This document shows, piece after piece, positions 1 through 7,698 of a stretch of DNA of 7,705 nucleotides (positions are counted from its first letter, which is position 1; the number at the start of each line of letters is the position of its first letter). The notes under the pieces are model-generated. The model was not told the DNA's origin. It did no database searches and saw only the letters and a program-made list of their open reading frames with translations. Source of the DNA: Mailhella sp. (lineage in GTDB: Bacteria; Desulfobacterota; Desulfovibrionia; Desulfovibrionales; Desulfovibrionaceae); the NCBI GenBank assembly GCA_017522745.1, contig JAFWYI010000009.1:1-7705 (forward strand), given 5' to 3'. The translations under genes and the position numbers were made by a program.

Positions 1-1550
1 TCGATAGTCGACGGAGGTTTGGAGGAAATATCGTAAACCACCCGGTTCACCCCTTTGACCTCGTTTATGATGCGATGCGATATGCGGGCCAGTACCTCGT
101 AAGGCAGTCGAGACCAGTCTGCGGTCATGGCGTCCACGCTTTCTACGACACGAAGGGCGATAACGCTCTCATAGCTTCGTCCGTCCCCCATGACCCCCAC
201 TGTTTTCAGGGGAAGAAGTACGGCGAAGCCCTGCCACACCTTGTCATACCATCCGGTGCTTCGCAGTTCTTCAAGAACGACGGCATCTGCCCTGCGAAGG
301 ATGTCGAGCCGTTCCGGAGTCACTTCACCTACTATGCGTACGGCAAGTCCTGGCCCGGGGAACGGATGTCGCCAGAGGATGTCGTGAGCAATCCCGAGCT
401 GTTCACCGGCGGCCCGCACTTCATCCTTGAAAAGCTCCCTCAGAGGTTCGATAAGTTCCAGATCCATATGTTCCGGCAGACCGCCTACGTTATGATGGCT
501 TTTTATAACGGCGCTCGGCCCTTTGCTGGAAACGGATTCTATGACATCAGGGTACAGCGTTCCCTGGGCGAGAAAGGCCACGTCATGTCCTTGATCCTTT
601 ATTTTCTCGGCTTCTCGTTCAAACACTTCTATAAACGTTCGTCCGATGGTTTTTCTCTTCATCTCCGGGTCTTCCAGCCTGCGAAGACGCTGGAGAAAAA
701 GTTCAGATGCCTGTACGAGCGTAAGGTCAAGATCGAAGTGTTCCTTCAGGAAACCCATGACTTCCTGCGCTTCCCCGCTGCGCAATACTCCGTTGTCCAC
801 GAAGATGCAGTGGAGCTGACGACCTATGGCCTTGTGGAGAAGCACCGCCACCACCGTGGAGTCGACGCCGCCGGAAAGTGCACAGATAACGTGCTTCCGG
901 CCGACCTTCTCCCGGATCTGTACGGTGATGCGCTCTATGAAGGAAGCCATGCTCCAATCCGGTTTCAGCCCTGCCACGCGAAAAAGAAAGTTTCGCAGGA
1001 TAGCCGTTCCTTCTCTGGAATGATGCACCTCCGGATGGAACTGTACGGCATAGATCCGGCGCGCTTCACAGGCCATGGCGGCTATATCCAGCGTGTCGGT
1101 CCGGCCTGTAGCGATGAATCCGGGTGGGGGCGTTTTGACCTTGTCGCCATGAGACATCCACACTCGGGAACGCCCGCCCGAAGAAAGGCTCTCCAGTCCT
1201 TCCCACAGCAGGCAGTCCGCCGTTTTTTCGAGATCGGCCGGGCCGTATTCCCTCGTTTCACTTTGAGCGAGTTCGCCGCCAAGCGTAGAGGCCAGTATCT
1301 GGATCCCGTAACAGATACCCAGAACAGGCAGATCCAGCTCCAGCAGTTCGGGATCGAGGAGGGGAGCATCCTTCTCTCCCACACTGGCAGGACCGCCGGA
1401 AAGGATGAGCGCATCCGGCTGAAGCACTCTGACCTGACCGGCCGTAAGCGTGTAGGGATGGATCTCGGAATAGATACCGGCTTCCCGTACTCGGCGCGCT
1501 ATGAGCTGTGTGACCTGAGAACCGAAATCGAGGATGATGACTTTTGACAT
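1..1550 (-). CDS. guaA: GMP synthase (glutamine-hydrolysing), 3' end cut by window edge
   Basis: GuaA converts XMP to GMP using ATP and glutamine, the last step of guanine nucleotide synthesis in the cytoplasm. The start ATG is at 1550, with GAGG at 1560-1557 six nt upstream. 516 residues are visible. An N-terminal class I glutamine amidotransferase domain (about 1-195) has the nucleophile Cys80 in GICYG and His172/Glu174 in FHPEV. The ATP-pyrophosphatase domain follows, with the P-loop SGGVDST at 226-232. The C-terminal dimerisation domain reaches the family's conserved tail KPPSTIE. The E. coli protein (525 aa) ends a few residues after the equivalent point, so probably only two or three residues and the stop lie outside the window. 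No frameshift is seen. It follows carA by 8 nt, and the GAGG overlaps the carA stop codon, so co-transcription and coupled translation are likely. guaA more often sits beside guaB; being third behind carB-carA is unusual. Family identity is certain. Confidence 0.97.
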   Translation of the reverse strand, partial: MSKVIILDFGSQVTQLIARRVREAGIYSEIHPYTLTAGQVRVLQPDALILSGGPASVGEKDAPLLDPELLELDLPVLGICYGIQILASTLGGELAQSETREYGPADLEKTADCLLWEGLESLSSGGRSRVWMSHGDKVKTPPPGFIATGRTDTLDIAAMACEARRIYAVQFHPEVHHSREGTAILRNFLFRVAGLKPDWSMASFIERITVQIREKVGRKHVICALSGGVDSTVVAVLLHKAIGRQLHCIFVDNGVLRSGEAQEVMGFLKEHFDLDLTLVQASELFLQRLRRLEDPEMKRKTIGRTFIEVFEREAEKIKDQGHDVAFLAQGTLYPDVIESVSSKGPSAVIKSHHNVGGLPEHMDLELIEPLRELFKDEVRAAGEQLGIAHDILWRHPFPGPGLAVRIVGEVTPERLDILRRADAVVLEELRSTGWYDKVWQGFAVLLPLKTVGVMGDGRSYESVIALRVVESVDAMTADWSRLPYEVLARISHRIINEVKGVNRVVYDISSKPPSTI

Positions 1551-1556
1551 GGTGGA

Positions 1557-1560
1557 CCTC
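1557..1560 (-). promoter_or_regulatory. guaA ribosome binding site overlapping carA stop
   Basis: Minus-strand GAGG, overlapping the last two bases of the carA TGA, stands 6 nt before the guaA ATG. There is no room for a promoter between carA and guaA. Confidence 0.7.
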
Positions 1561-2695
1561 AGCGAGAAAGATGGGAAATGATCATGTCCTTGAATTCCTG
1601 AAAAAAGTCCTGCGCATCTCTGGGGCCTGCGGCTGCTTCAGGATGGTGCTGAACAGCCATGATCGGTTTCTGAGGATGACAGAAGCCTTCCAAAGTGCCG
1701 TCGTTCAGATTGACGAAACGAGCTTCTATTCCAGCCGGAGGAACGACGCAGAATCCGTGGTTCTGTGACGTTATATAGATCCGTCCGGTACGCAGATCTT
1801 TTACGGGATGATTGACGCCGTGATGCCCGAACTTCAACTTCATGGTCGTGCCTCCCAGCGCATGGCCAAGGAGCTGATGCCCCAGACAGATTCCTGCGAT
1901 GGGAAAACGTTCCGCCAGCCTGGCAATTTCTGCGATTTCCTTCTTCAATGTCGCCGGATCGCCGGGGCCGTTGGAAAGGAACACCGCATCGGGAGAGACC
2001 TTGCAGGCCTGTTCAAAGGTGAAAGCAGGCGGGACGACGAGCAGTTCCATGCCCTGTTTCGCCAGCAGGCGCAGGATGTTCCATTTAATGCCGAAATCGT
2101 AGACGAGGACACGGAGTTTTTTTTCATCAGGCCAGAGGTAGGTGCCGTCCGAGGCGAGCTGGCAATGAGACGGCCGACCCGCACGTTCATCCCAGCGGTA
2201 AGGACGTGCAGGAGCGACTCGATAGACAAGATTCTGCCCTTCCATCGTCGGGAGCTGTTTTGCACGTTCTGCCAGTTCGGCAGGATCGGATATGCTGGTA
2301 GAGATGCATCCTCGCATAGCTCCGTACCGGCGCAGATGCAGGGTAAGGGCGCGTGTATCCAGCCCTTCGATACCGGGCACGTTCATACGGATGAGGAAAT
2401 CCGGCAGACTTTCCGCCGACCTCCAGTTGGAAGGATGCTTACAGCATTCTTTGACCAGCAGAGCGGACAAATGGACGCGGTCTGATTCCATATCCTCTTC
2501 GTTGATGCCGTAATTTCCGATGAGCGGATAGGTAAGGCAGACCATCTGACCAGCATAGGAAGGATCGGTCAGCACTTCCTGATAGCCTGTCATGGAGGTG
2601 TTGAAGATGACCTCACCGCCTGTCAGCTCGACAGGCCCAGTAAAAGAACGGCCCTGAAGTGTAAAGCCGTCTTCAAGAACAAGGAGTGCCTTCAT
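1559..2695 (-). CDS. carA: Carbamoyl-phosphate synthase small (glutaminase) subunit
   Basis: CarA hydrolyses glutamine and passes ammonia to CarB to make carbamoyl phosphate for pyrimidine and arginine synthesis. The 378-aa product has the usual family length. The N-terminal CPSase small-chain domain (about 1-135) carries [10 protein letters not shown] (31-40) and DPSYAGQ (44-50). The C-terminal class I amidotransferase domain (about 193-378) shows SNGPGDP (241-247), the nucleophile Cys270 in GICLGHQ, the QNHGF motif (311-315) and the His351/Glu353 pair in QHHPEA. The catalytic triad is therefore intact. The start ATG at 2695 overlaps the carB stop as ATGA, and a strong AAGGAGG lies at 2708-2702, six nt upstream, inside the codons of the carB C-terminus. 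This fixes the start and indicates translational coupling to carB. The order is reversed relative to the common carA-carB arrangement. Expression should depend on the sigma-54-type promoter ahead of carB; I see no evident separate promoter. Confidence 0.98.
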   Translation of the reverse strand: MKALLVLEDGFTLQGRSFTGPVELTGGEVIFNTSMTGYQEVLTDPSYAGQMVCLTYPLIGNYGINEEDMESDRVHLSALLVKECCKHPSNWRSAESLPDFLIRMNVPGIEGLDTRALTLHLRRYGAMRGCISTSISDPAELAERAKQLPTMEGQNLVYRVAPARPYRWDERAGRPSHCQLASDGTYLWPDEKKLRVLVYDFGIKWNILRLLAKQGMELLVVPPAFTFEQACKVSPDAVFLSNGPGDPATLKKEIAEIARLAERFPIAGICLGHQLLGHALGGTTMKLKFGHHGVNHPVKDLRTGRIYITSQNHGFCVVPPAGIEARFVNLNDGTLEGFCHPQKPIMAVQHHPEAAAGPRDAQDFFQEFKDMIISHLSR

Positions 2696-5600
2696 GCTAT
2701 CCCTCCTTCATAGTAGTCTTGCAGGCAGGACACACGTAGGTTTTCCTTCTGCTGATAGTGTATGGCGCGGGCGATGGCGCGGGCCCCGGCTATCGTGGTG
2801 GTGAAAGGGATACCGCGATGCAGGGTAGCCTGCCGTATGGTACGGGCATCTGCCGTTGTGTTCCCGCCTTCCGCTGTGTTGATGACAAGAGACACGTCGC
2901 CGTTTTTCATTCTGTCCAGAATGTTAGGACGCCCTTCACTGATCTTGGGAACGAGTTGCACATCCAGTCCATGAGCCTTGAGGATCGCAGCCGTTCCGCG
3001 TGTGGCAAGAAGACGGAACCCCAGTTCCGCGTAGGAACGGGCCACGGGCACGACAGAGGATTTGTCCCGGTCGTTCACCGAAAGAAAGACAGTCCCCCCA
3101 TTGGGCAATACCTGCCCTGCACCCATCTGGCTTTTGAGAAAAGCCTCATCGAAGCTGGGCGCTATACCCATGACTTCGCCCGTGGAACGCATTTCCGGCC
3201 CAAGGAGGATGTCCACGCCGGGAAAACGCCTGAACGGGAAAACAGCCTCTTTCACACAGAAATAGCCCGCTTTCCTCATGGCCCACGGGGCCAGCTCCTT
3301 AAGAGTCCTGCCCAGCATGACCTGTGTGGCAAGACGAGGAAGGGGGACTCCCGTAGCTTTCGATACGAAGGGAACTGTGCGAGAGGCTCGGGGATTCACT
3401 TCTAGGATAAAGACAAGGCCATCTTTCACGGCGAACTGCACGTTCATAAGACCGATGACGCGCAGTTCACGGGCCAGTTCAACGGTCTGCCGATGTATCT
3501 CTTCCACGATCTCCGCAGAAAGCGAGTACGGCGGCAGAGAACACGCCGAGTCTCCGGAGTGAATGCCAGCCGCCTCGATATGCTCCATGATACCGGCGAC
3601 ATAGACATCCTTTCCGTCGGCAAGGGCATCGACGTCAACTTCAATGGCATTTTCAAGAAACTGGTCGATAAGGATGGGATGTTCCGACATCTCCGAACCG
3701 GCAACAGAACGGAAATACTCCTCAAGCTCTGCCTGCCCATAGCAGACCTGCATGGCGCGCCCGCCAAGGACGTAACTGGGACGGACTATGATGGGCCAGC
3801 CAATGCGTTCGGCCACCTCTCCGGCCTCTCTCAGTGAGGTACATATCCCATTTTTCGGCTGGAGCAGGCCCAGCTTTCGTATGAGCGTCTGGAAACGCTC
3901 CCTGTCTTCTGCCCTGTCGATGGCGTCGGGACTGGTACCGAGTATCGGCACTCCGGCTCGCTGGAGAGGCACGGCAAGGTTCAGCGGCGTCTGCCCGCCG
4001 AACTGCACGATGACACCGTCGGGCTTTTCCTTCTGCACGATGTTCAACACATCCTCGAACGTGAGCGGTTCGAAGTACAGGCGGTCTGACGTGTCGTAAT
4101 CAGTGGATACCGTTTCGGGATTGGAATTCACCATGATGGCTTCCCACCCCTCGGCTCGCAACGCAAAGGACGCCTGACAGCAGCAGTAGTCGAACTCTAT
4201 CCCCTGCCCTATGCGATTAGGGCCGCCGCCAAGGATGACGACCTTGCGCCGGGCATGGATTTCAAATTCTTCTCCCGTTTCATAGGTAGAATAAAAATAT
4301 GGCGTGTAGGCTTCGAATTCCGCAGCACAGGTGTCCACAAGATAATAGACGGGGCGTATCCCCATGGCCTCGCGCAGAGCCGCTATATCGGATTCCGGCC
4401 TTTTCCACATTTCCGCAAGCTGACGATCCGAGAATCCATACTCCTTGGCTTTCCGAAGAAGTTCCGCCAGTTCAGGATTATCGGCATCCATGGGATTGGC
4501 GAGGGCGAAATCCCGCAGGCAGGCTTCAAACTCCGTTATGTCGTGTATCTGTTCGAGGAACCAGGGATCGATAGAGGTGAGCTCGTGTATCTCGGCCACG
4601 CTCATCCCGGCCAGCACGGCATGGCGTAAGGCAAAAAGACGACGCGAGTTGGGCACGCGGAGAGCCTCTTCCAGTTCTTCTCTGCCCGGAACAGGATCGC
4701 GAAAGCGTGAACCAAGGCCGGGTGCTCCGATCTCCAGAGAACGCAAGCCCTTCTGGAGGGCCTCCTTGAAGCTGCGGCCTATGGCCATGGTCTCCCCTAC
4801 GCTCTTCATGGAGGTATTGAGTTCATCCTTGGCGGCGGAGAATTTTTCGAAGGAGAAACGGGGGATCTTTACCACGCAGTAATCGATGGCCGGCTCAAAA
4901 CTGGCCATGGTCTCGCGGGTGATGTCATTGGGCAGTTCGTCCAGCGTATAGCCAAGAGCCAGCTTGGCGGCAATTTTGGCAATGGGAAAGCCGGTAGCCT
5001 TGGATGCCAGCGCCGACGAACGCGATACACGGGGATTCATTTCGATGACGACAAGCTCACCATTCTGCGGATTCAGGCCGAACTGCACGTTGGAACCTCC
5101 TGTTTCCACACCTATTTCCCGCATGACAGCGAAAGAGGCATCGCGTATTCTCTGGTATTCCCGGTCCGTCAGCGTCTGTACCGGGGCGACGGTCACAGAA
5201 TCTCCGGTATGGACGCCCATCGGATCAAGGTTTTCGATAGAGCAGATGATGACGCAGTTATCCTTGCGGTCGCGCATGACTTCCATCTCTATTTCTTTCC
5301 AGCCCAGGACCGACTGCTCGATCAGCACCTCATGCGAGGGGGAAGCCTCAAGCCCCGCAGAGGCGATGGATTCAAGATCTTCCTGATTGTAGGCGATGCC
5401 GCCACCGGAACCGCCCAGTGTAAAGGCGGGCCGGATGATGAGCGGAAAGGTCAGCTCGGCGGCGATGCGGCGTACGTCGTCCAAGGAATGGGCGATATCG
5501 CTTTTCGGAACGGAAAGCCCGATACGTTCCATAGCTGCCCGGAACAGCTCACGACTTTCGGCTTTTTCGATGACGGCGGCATCGGCACCGATGAGTTCCA

Positions 5601-5937
5601 CTCCGCATTCTTCGAGTACCCCCATCCGGGCAAGCTCCAAGGCAGTGTTCAGCGCGGTCTGACCGCCAAGGGTAGGCAGTATGGCGTCCGGTCTTTCCTT
5701 ACGAACGATAGCCGCCACGGTGTCTGGTTCTATAGGTTCCACATACGTCCGGTCAGCCAGTTCCGGGTCTGTCATGATGGTGGCGGGGTTGGAATTCACA
5801 AGGATGACTTCACAGCCATCTTCTTTTAGTGCCTTTACAGCCTGAGTTCCCGAGTAATCGAACTCGCAAGCCTGCCCTATGACGATAGGCCCTGAGCCTA
5901 TGACCATGATGCGTTTCAAGTCTGTACGCTTAGGCAT
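2692..5937 (-). CDS. carB: Carbamoyl-phosphate synthase large (synthetase) subunit
   Basis: CarB makes carbamoyl phosphate from bicarbonate, ammonia from CarA, and two ATP. I start it at 5937, giving 1081 aa (E. coli 1073) beginning MPKRTDLKR as in known CarB proteins, with GGGAG at 5948-5944 six nt upstream. The frame stays open to a GTG at 5991, but those 18 codons are the sigma-54 promoter itself. The two duplicated synthetase halves are visible: [17 protein letters not shown] (14-30) and [15 protein letters not shown] (570-584). Metal ligands are present in both: Gln285/Glu299/Asn301 and Gln834/Glu846/Asn848. The oligomerisation region lies between (about 405-555). The C-terminal MGS-like allosteric domain (about 940-1081) keeps Lys959, Thr979, Thr982, Lys998 and Asn1020, matching the recalled E. 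coli UMP/IMP contacts at a +5 offset, but has Ala1022 where E. coli has Thr1017. Ornithine-site residues Glu788, Asp796, Glu897 and Thr1047 match. It is the first gene of the carB-carA-guaA string. Confidence 0.98.
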   Translation of the reverse strand: MPKRTDLKRIMVIGSGPIVIGQACEFDYSGTQAVKALKEDGCEVILVNSNPATIMTDPELADRTYVEPIEPDTVAAIVRKERPDAILPTLGGQTALNTALELARMGVLEECGVELIGADAAVIEKAESRELFRAAMERIGLSVPKSDIAHSLDDVRRIAAELTFPLIIRPAFTLGGSGGGIAYNQEDLESIASAGLEASPSHEVLIEQSVLGWKEIEMEVMRDRKDNCVIICSIENLDPMGVHTGDSVTVAPVQTLTDREYQRIRDASFAVMREIGVETGGSNVQFGLNPQNGELVVIEMNPRVSRSSALASKATGFPIAKIAAKLALGYTLDELPNDITRETMASFEPAIDYCVVKIPRFSFEKFSAAKDELNTSMKSVGETMAIGRSFKEALQKGLRSLEIGAPGLGSRFRDPVPGREELEEALRVPNSRRLFALRHAVLAGMSVAEIHELTSIDPWFLEQIHDITEFEACLRDFALANPMDADNPELAELLRKAKEYGFSDRQLAEMWKRPESDIAALREAMGIRPVYYLVDTCAAEFEAYTPYFYSTYETGEEFEIHARRKVVILGGGPNRIGQGIEFDYCCCQASFALRAEGWEAIMVNSNPETVSTDYDTSDRLYFEPLTFEDVLNIVQKEKPDGVIVQFGGQTPLNLAVPLQRAGVPILGTSPDAIDRAEDRERFQTLIRKLGLLQPKNGICTSLREAGEVAERIGWPIIVRPSYVLGGRAMQVCYGQAELEEYFRSVAGSEMSEHPILIDQFLENAIEVDVDALADGKDVYVAGIMEHIEAAGIHSGDSACSLPPYSLSAEIVEEIHRQTVELARELRVIGLMNVQFAVKDGLVFILEVNPRASRTVPFVSKATGVPLPRLATQVMLGRTLKELAPWAMRKAGYFCVKEAVFPFRRFPGVDILLGPEMRSTGEVMGIAPSFDEAFLKSQMGAGQVLPNGGTVFLSVNDRDKSSVVPVARSYAELGFRLLATRGTAAILKAHGLDVQLVPKISEGRPNILDRMKNGDVSLVINTAEGGNTTADARTIRQATLHRGIPFTTTIAGARAIARAIHYQQKENLRVSCLQDYYEGGIA
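2702..2708 (-). promoter_or_regulatory. carA ribosome binding site embedded in carB 3' end
   Basis: Minus-strand AAGGAGG is 6 nt before the carA ATG. It is encoded by the codons for the carB C-terminal residues Tyr-Glu-Gly-Gly-Ile-Ala. With the ATGA stop/start overlap, it indicates coupled, roughly stoichiometric production of the two CPSase subunits. Confidence 0.85.
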
Positions 5938-5943
5938 GGAATA

Positions 5944-5948
5944 CTCCC
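5944..5948 (-). promoter_or_regulatory. carB ribosome binding site (decides the start)
   Basis: Minus-strand GGGAG lies 6 nt before the ATG at 5937. It supports the MPKRTD start over the in-frame GTG at 5991. It falls inside the short leader predicted from the sigma-54 promoter. Confidence 0.8.
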
Positions 5949-5974
5949 GCAGGAAATAAGTTTTCAATCGCCAT

Positions 5975-5990
5975 TGCAAGAAGTGTGCCA
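5975..5990 (-). promoter_or_regulatory. Sigma-54 (RpoN) promoter of the carB-carA-guaA operon
   Basis: The minus strand reads TGGCACACTTCTTGCA, matching the sigma-54 consensus TGGCAC-R-N4-TTGCW at every defined position. The invariant -24 GG (5989-5988) and -12 GC (5977-5976) are separated by exactly 10 nt. Transcription would begin near 5964, giving a leader of about 27 nt that contains the carB GGGAG. I see no comparable sigma-70 promoter for carB. A sigma-54 promoter needs an AAA+ activator, and one is encoded immediately divergently. The match is read directly; promoter activity is inferred. Confidence 0.88.
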
Positions 5991-5999
5991 CCCCTTGAG

Positions 6000-6012
6000 C
6001 ATCAACCAGTTA
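6000..6012 (+). promoter_or_regulatory. Candidate IHF binding site
   Basis: The sequence CATCAACCAGTTA matches the IHF consensus WATCAA-N4-TTR at 8 of 9 defined positions; only the first base differs. It lies between the sigma-54 promoter and the upstream dyads, about 36 to 48 bp upstream of the predicted carB start, where IHF commonly bends DNA to bring an activator to sigma-54 polymerase. Against it, the flanking AT-rich tract is on the 3' side and the 5' side is GC-rich. The consensus is short, so a chance match is possible. Confidence 0.45.
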
Positions 6013-6033
6013 GAAAATAAGGACATTTTAGCT

Positions 6034-6048
6034 TTACATTTTTTGAAA
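6034..6048. promoter_or_regulatory. Dyad site 1 (TTACA-N5-TGAAA), putative activator site
   Basis: This is the degenerate member of three related dyads: left arm TTACA, spacer TTTTT, right arm TGAAA with one mismatch. Its centre at 6041 lies about 77 bp upstream of the predicted carB start, the closest of the three to the sigma-54 promoter and within the normal range for enhancer sites. That the neighbouring activator binds it is inferred from position. Confidence 0.5.
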
Positions 6049-6063
6049 ATCATGAAAGTAAAC

Positions 6064-6094
6064 TTTACATATTCTGTAAGCACACTCTTATGGT
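6064..6094 (+). promoter_or_regulatory. Weak candidate sigma-70 promoter of the activator gene
   Basis: TTTACA (6064-6069, 5 of 6 to the -35 consensus) and TATGGT (6089-6094, 4 of 6 to the -10 consensus) are separated by 19 bp, longer than ideal. An alternative -35, TTGAAA at 6043-6048, has only a poor -10 at the right distance (TACATA at 6066-6071). The AT-rich DNA makes chance matches easy. If the first pair is real, dyad 2 covers the -35 and dyad 3 the start point, which would favour autorepression. Confidence 0.25.
6065..6079. promoter_or_regulatory. Dyad site 2 (TTACA-N5-TGTAA), putative activator site
   Basis: Perfect inverted repeat TTACA-TATTC-TGTAA, centred at 6072, 31 bp (about three helical turns) from site 1 and about 108 bp upstream of the predicted carB start. 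Its left arm is preceded by a mirrored half-site, so AGTAAACTTTACA spans 6057-6069. It may also overlap the -35 region of the divergent activator gene. Confidence 0.62.
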
Positions 6095-6099
6095 GTATT

Positions 6100-6114
6100 T
6101 TACAAAAAATGTAA
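6100..6114. promoter_or_regulatory. Dyad site 3 (TTACA-N5-TGTAA), possible autoregulatory operator
   Basis: Perfect inverted repeat TTACA-AAAAA-TGTAA, centred at 6107, 35 bp from site 2 and about 143 bp upstream of the predicted carB start. It ends 9 nt before the activator's ATG, and its right arm overlaps the AAGG that probably serves as that gene's Shine-Dalgarno. Occupancy could both assist carB activation and reduce the activator's own expression. Confidence 0.6.
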
Positions 6115-6123
6115 GGCATAAGC

Positions 6124-7698
6124 ATGAACACCAGTCAGCTTTCCAAGGAGCTTCAGATCATCCGGGAATTAAGCAACGCTGTCGTCCATAGTCGGGACGT
6201 ACAGACTATTCTCGATTGTCTTCTTTCCGCCTTGTCGCGTGAGATGGGGATGGAAAGAGCCATGGTGACCCTGCGCTATGGCGACGAGCTCGTCGCCGAG
6301 GCTTCCTGCGGACTGGACGAGGCAGAACAGAAGCTGGGGCATTACCATCTGGGGGAAGGCATTGTCGGTCATGTAGCAGAGACAGGCCGCCCTCATATCA
6401 TTCCCGACGTGAGGAAAGACAAACGCTTTCTCAATCGTACACGTTCACGGCATGCTTCGGATGCCGTAGCGTTCATCTGTGTTCCCCTTTTTCATAAGGA
6501 TGCAGTCATAGGAACCTTGAGTGCCGACCGCAGCATAAACAATGGACGGGGAGAAAACATAGGTTCGGATCCGGATCTGGAACAGGATGCCGCATTTCTG
6601 GAAACAGTGGGAAACGTTGCGGCTGATGCGGCCTTTCTTCTGCTCAGGGAAAAGGAAGAAAGAGCGGCTCTGGAAGAGGAAAACCGGAAGCTCCGCCTTC
6701 TTATCAGCGAACCTGAAGGTATGGTGGGGCAGTGCAAGGAAATGCGGCTGATAGCGGAGCAGATACGCTTAGTGGCCTCCTCGGACGCCACTGTTCTTAT
6801 CCGAGGCGCTTCCGGAACGGGCAAGGAGCTGGTAGCAAAAGCCATCGTAGCTCAATCGTCCCGCAGGGATAAGCCGTTTATTTCCCTGAACTGTGCCGCA
6901 CTGCCGGAAGAATTGGTAGAAAGCGAGCTTTTCGGCCACGAAAAAGGCGCGTTCACGGGGGCGGTCTCCCGTCGCGTAGGCAGAGCCGAAGAGGCCGATG
7001 GTGGAACGCTCTTTCTTGACGAGATCGGAGACCTGTCGCCACAAGTCCAGGTAAAGCTCCTACGGTTTCTTCAGGAACGCACGTTCTCCCGAGTAGGGAG
7101 CAACCGGGAACTGCATTCTGATGTACGATTCCTTGCCGCCACAAGCCGCGACCTTGAACAGCTCATGAAGGAAGGCAGATTTCGCGAAGACCTGTATTAT
7201 CGTTTGAATATCTTCCCCATCTTCGTACCGGAGCTGTGTCGCCGCCAGGAGGACATCCTTCTTCTGGCAGAACATTTCATTAATCGGTTCAATGCGAAAT
7301 ATCGGAAGAATATCAAAAGGCTCTCTTCCCCTGCCAGAAAGGCTCTCATGGACTGGCACTGGCCGGGCAATGTGCGGGAATTGGAGAACTGCATAGAGCG
7401 TGCGGTACTGACCGCCGGAGACAGCGAAATCATACGAAACTGGCACCTGCCTCCTGAGCTGACAAAAGAAGAAAAAGAAGATCCGCTTTTCGTCCTGCCT
7501 TCCACAGAGAAGGAAAAAGAAGAAAGCATACGCCCTCTTAGCGAAAGCCTGCAGCAGTATGAGCGTGAACTGCTCATAGAGGCACTGCGGCGGAACGGAG
7601 GCAATCTTTCCGCCGCAGGACGAGAACTCTGCGTTTCTCCTCGCATGATGACCTACCGGGTATCCCGTCTGGGCATCTTACGTGAAGACTTCAGCTAA
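6124..7698 (+). CDS. NifA-type sigma-54-dependent transcriptional activator (GAF-AAA+-Fis HTH)
   Basis: This 524-aa enhancer-binding protein should hydrolyse ATP to remodel sigma-54 RNA polymerase. The N-terminal GAF sensor (about 22-175) includes LGEGIVGHVAETGRP (76-90). A charged, probably coiled-coil linker (about 174-193) follows. The AAA+ domain (about 200-435) has Walker A GASGTGKE (228-235), the sigma-54-contacting GAFTGA loop (275-280), Walker B GGTLFLDE (293-300), AATSRDL (338-344), GRFREDLYYRLN (351-362) and WPGNVREL (413-420). The C-terminal Fis-type helix-turn-helix lies at about 478-516. There is no response-receiver domain, so control is probably by a ligand or partner acting on the GAF domain. 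The start at 6124 has a modest AAGG (6113-6116) 7 nt upstream. It is divergent from carB, whose sigma-54 promoter and three upstream dyads share the spacer, making that operon the likely target. The architecture equals NifA, but no nif gene is visible, so I give no symbol. The ligand is unknown. Confidence 0.93.
   Translation: MNTSQLSKELQIIRELSNAVVHSRDVQTILDCLLSALSREMGMERAMVTLRYGDELVAEASCGLDEAEQKLGHYHLGEGIVGHVAETGRPHIIPDVRKDKRFLNRTRSRHASDAVAFICVPLFHKDAVIGTLSADRSINNGRGENIGSDPDLEQDAAFLETVGNVAADAAFLLLREKEERAALEEENRKLRLLISEPEGMVGQCKEMRLIAEQIRLVASSDATVLIRGASGTGKELVAKAIVAQSSRRDKPFISLNCAALPEELVESELFGHEKGAFTGAVSRRVGRAEEADGGTLFLDEIGDLSPQVQVKLLRFLQERTFSRVGSNRELHSDVRFLAATSRDLEQLMKEGRFREDLYYRLNIFPIFVPELCRRQEDILLLAEHFINRFNAKYRKNIKRLSSPARKALMDWHWPGNVRELENCIERAVLTAGDSEIIRNWHLPPELTKEEKEDPLFVLPSTEKEKEESIRPLSESLQQYERELLIEALRRNGGNLSAAGRELCVSPRMMTYRVSRLGILREDFS

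Noticed and set aside
75..1547. A 490-codon open frame on the plus strand
   Set aside because: It is fully antisense to guaA, whose catalytic motifs and conserved C-terminal tail are unmistakable. The plus-strand translation shows no recognisable domain, so it is a by-product of GC-rich codon use.
1808..2485. A 225-codon plus-strand open frame opposite carA
   Set aside because: It is antisense to a complete, motif-rich carA and has no recognisable domain.
2758..5829. Several 200-codon-class plus-strand open frames opposite carB
   Set aside because: All are antisense shadows of carB, with low-complexity, non-family translations.
5938..5991. An 18-codon N-terminal extension of carB from a GTG at 5991
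   Set aside because: The extension is not found in known CarB proteins as I recall them, its codons are the sigma-54 promoter, and the predicted transcript starts downstream of it near 5964. The ATG at 5937 has a good ribosome binding site.
6021..6032. GG...GC pair on the plus strand as a sigma-54 promoter for the activator gene
   Set aside because: The spacing is 8 nt rather than 10 and the surrounding bases do not match TGGCAC/TTGCA.
6100..6114. Dyad 3 as a transcription terminator hairpin
   Set aside because: The stem is only 5 AT-rich base pairs with no following T-tract on either strand suited to termination. A protein-binding dyad fits better, given the related copies.
6030..6120. NifA (TGT-N10-ACA) or TyrR-type (TGTAAA-N6-TTTACA) boxes
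   Set aside because: I looked for both arrangements and found neither; the arms present face inward as TTACA-N5-TGTAA.
5938..6123. Riboswitch, PyrR-type attenuator or leader peptide controlling carB
   Set aside because: The leader predicted from the sigma-54 promoter is only about 27 nt, too short for such structures, and no GC-rich hairpin with a T-run lies upstream of carB.
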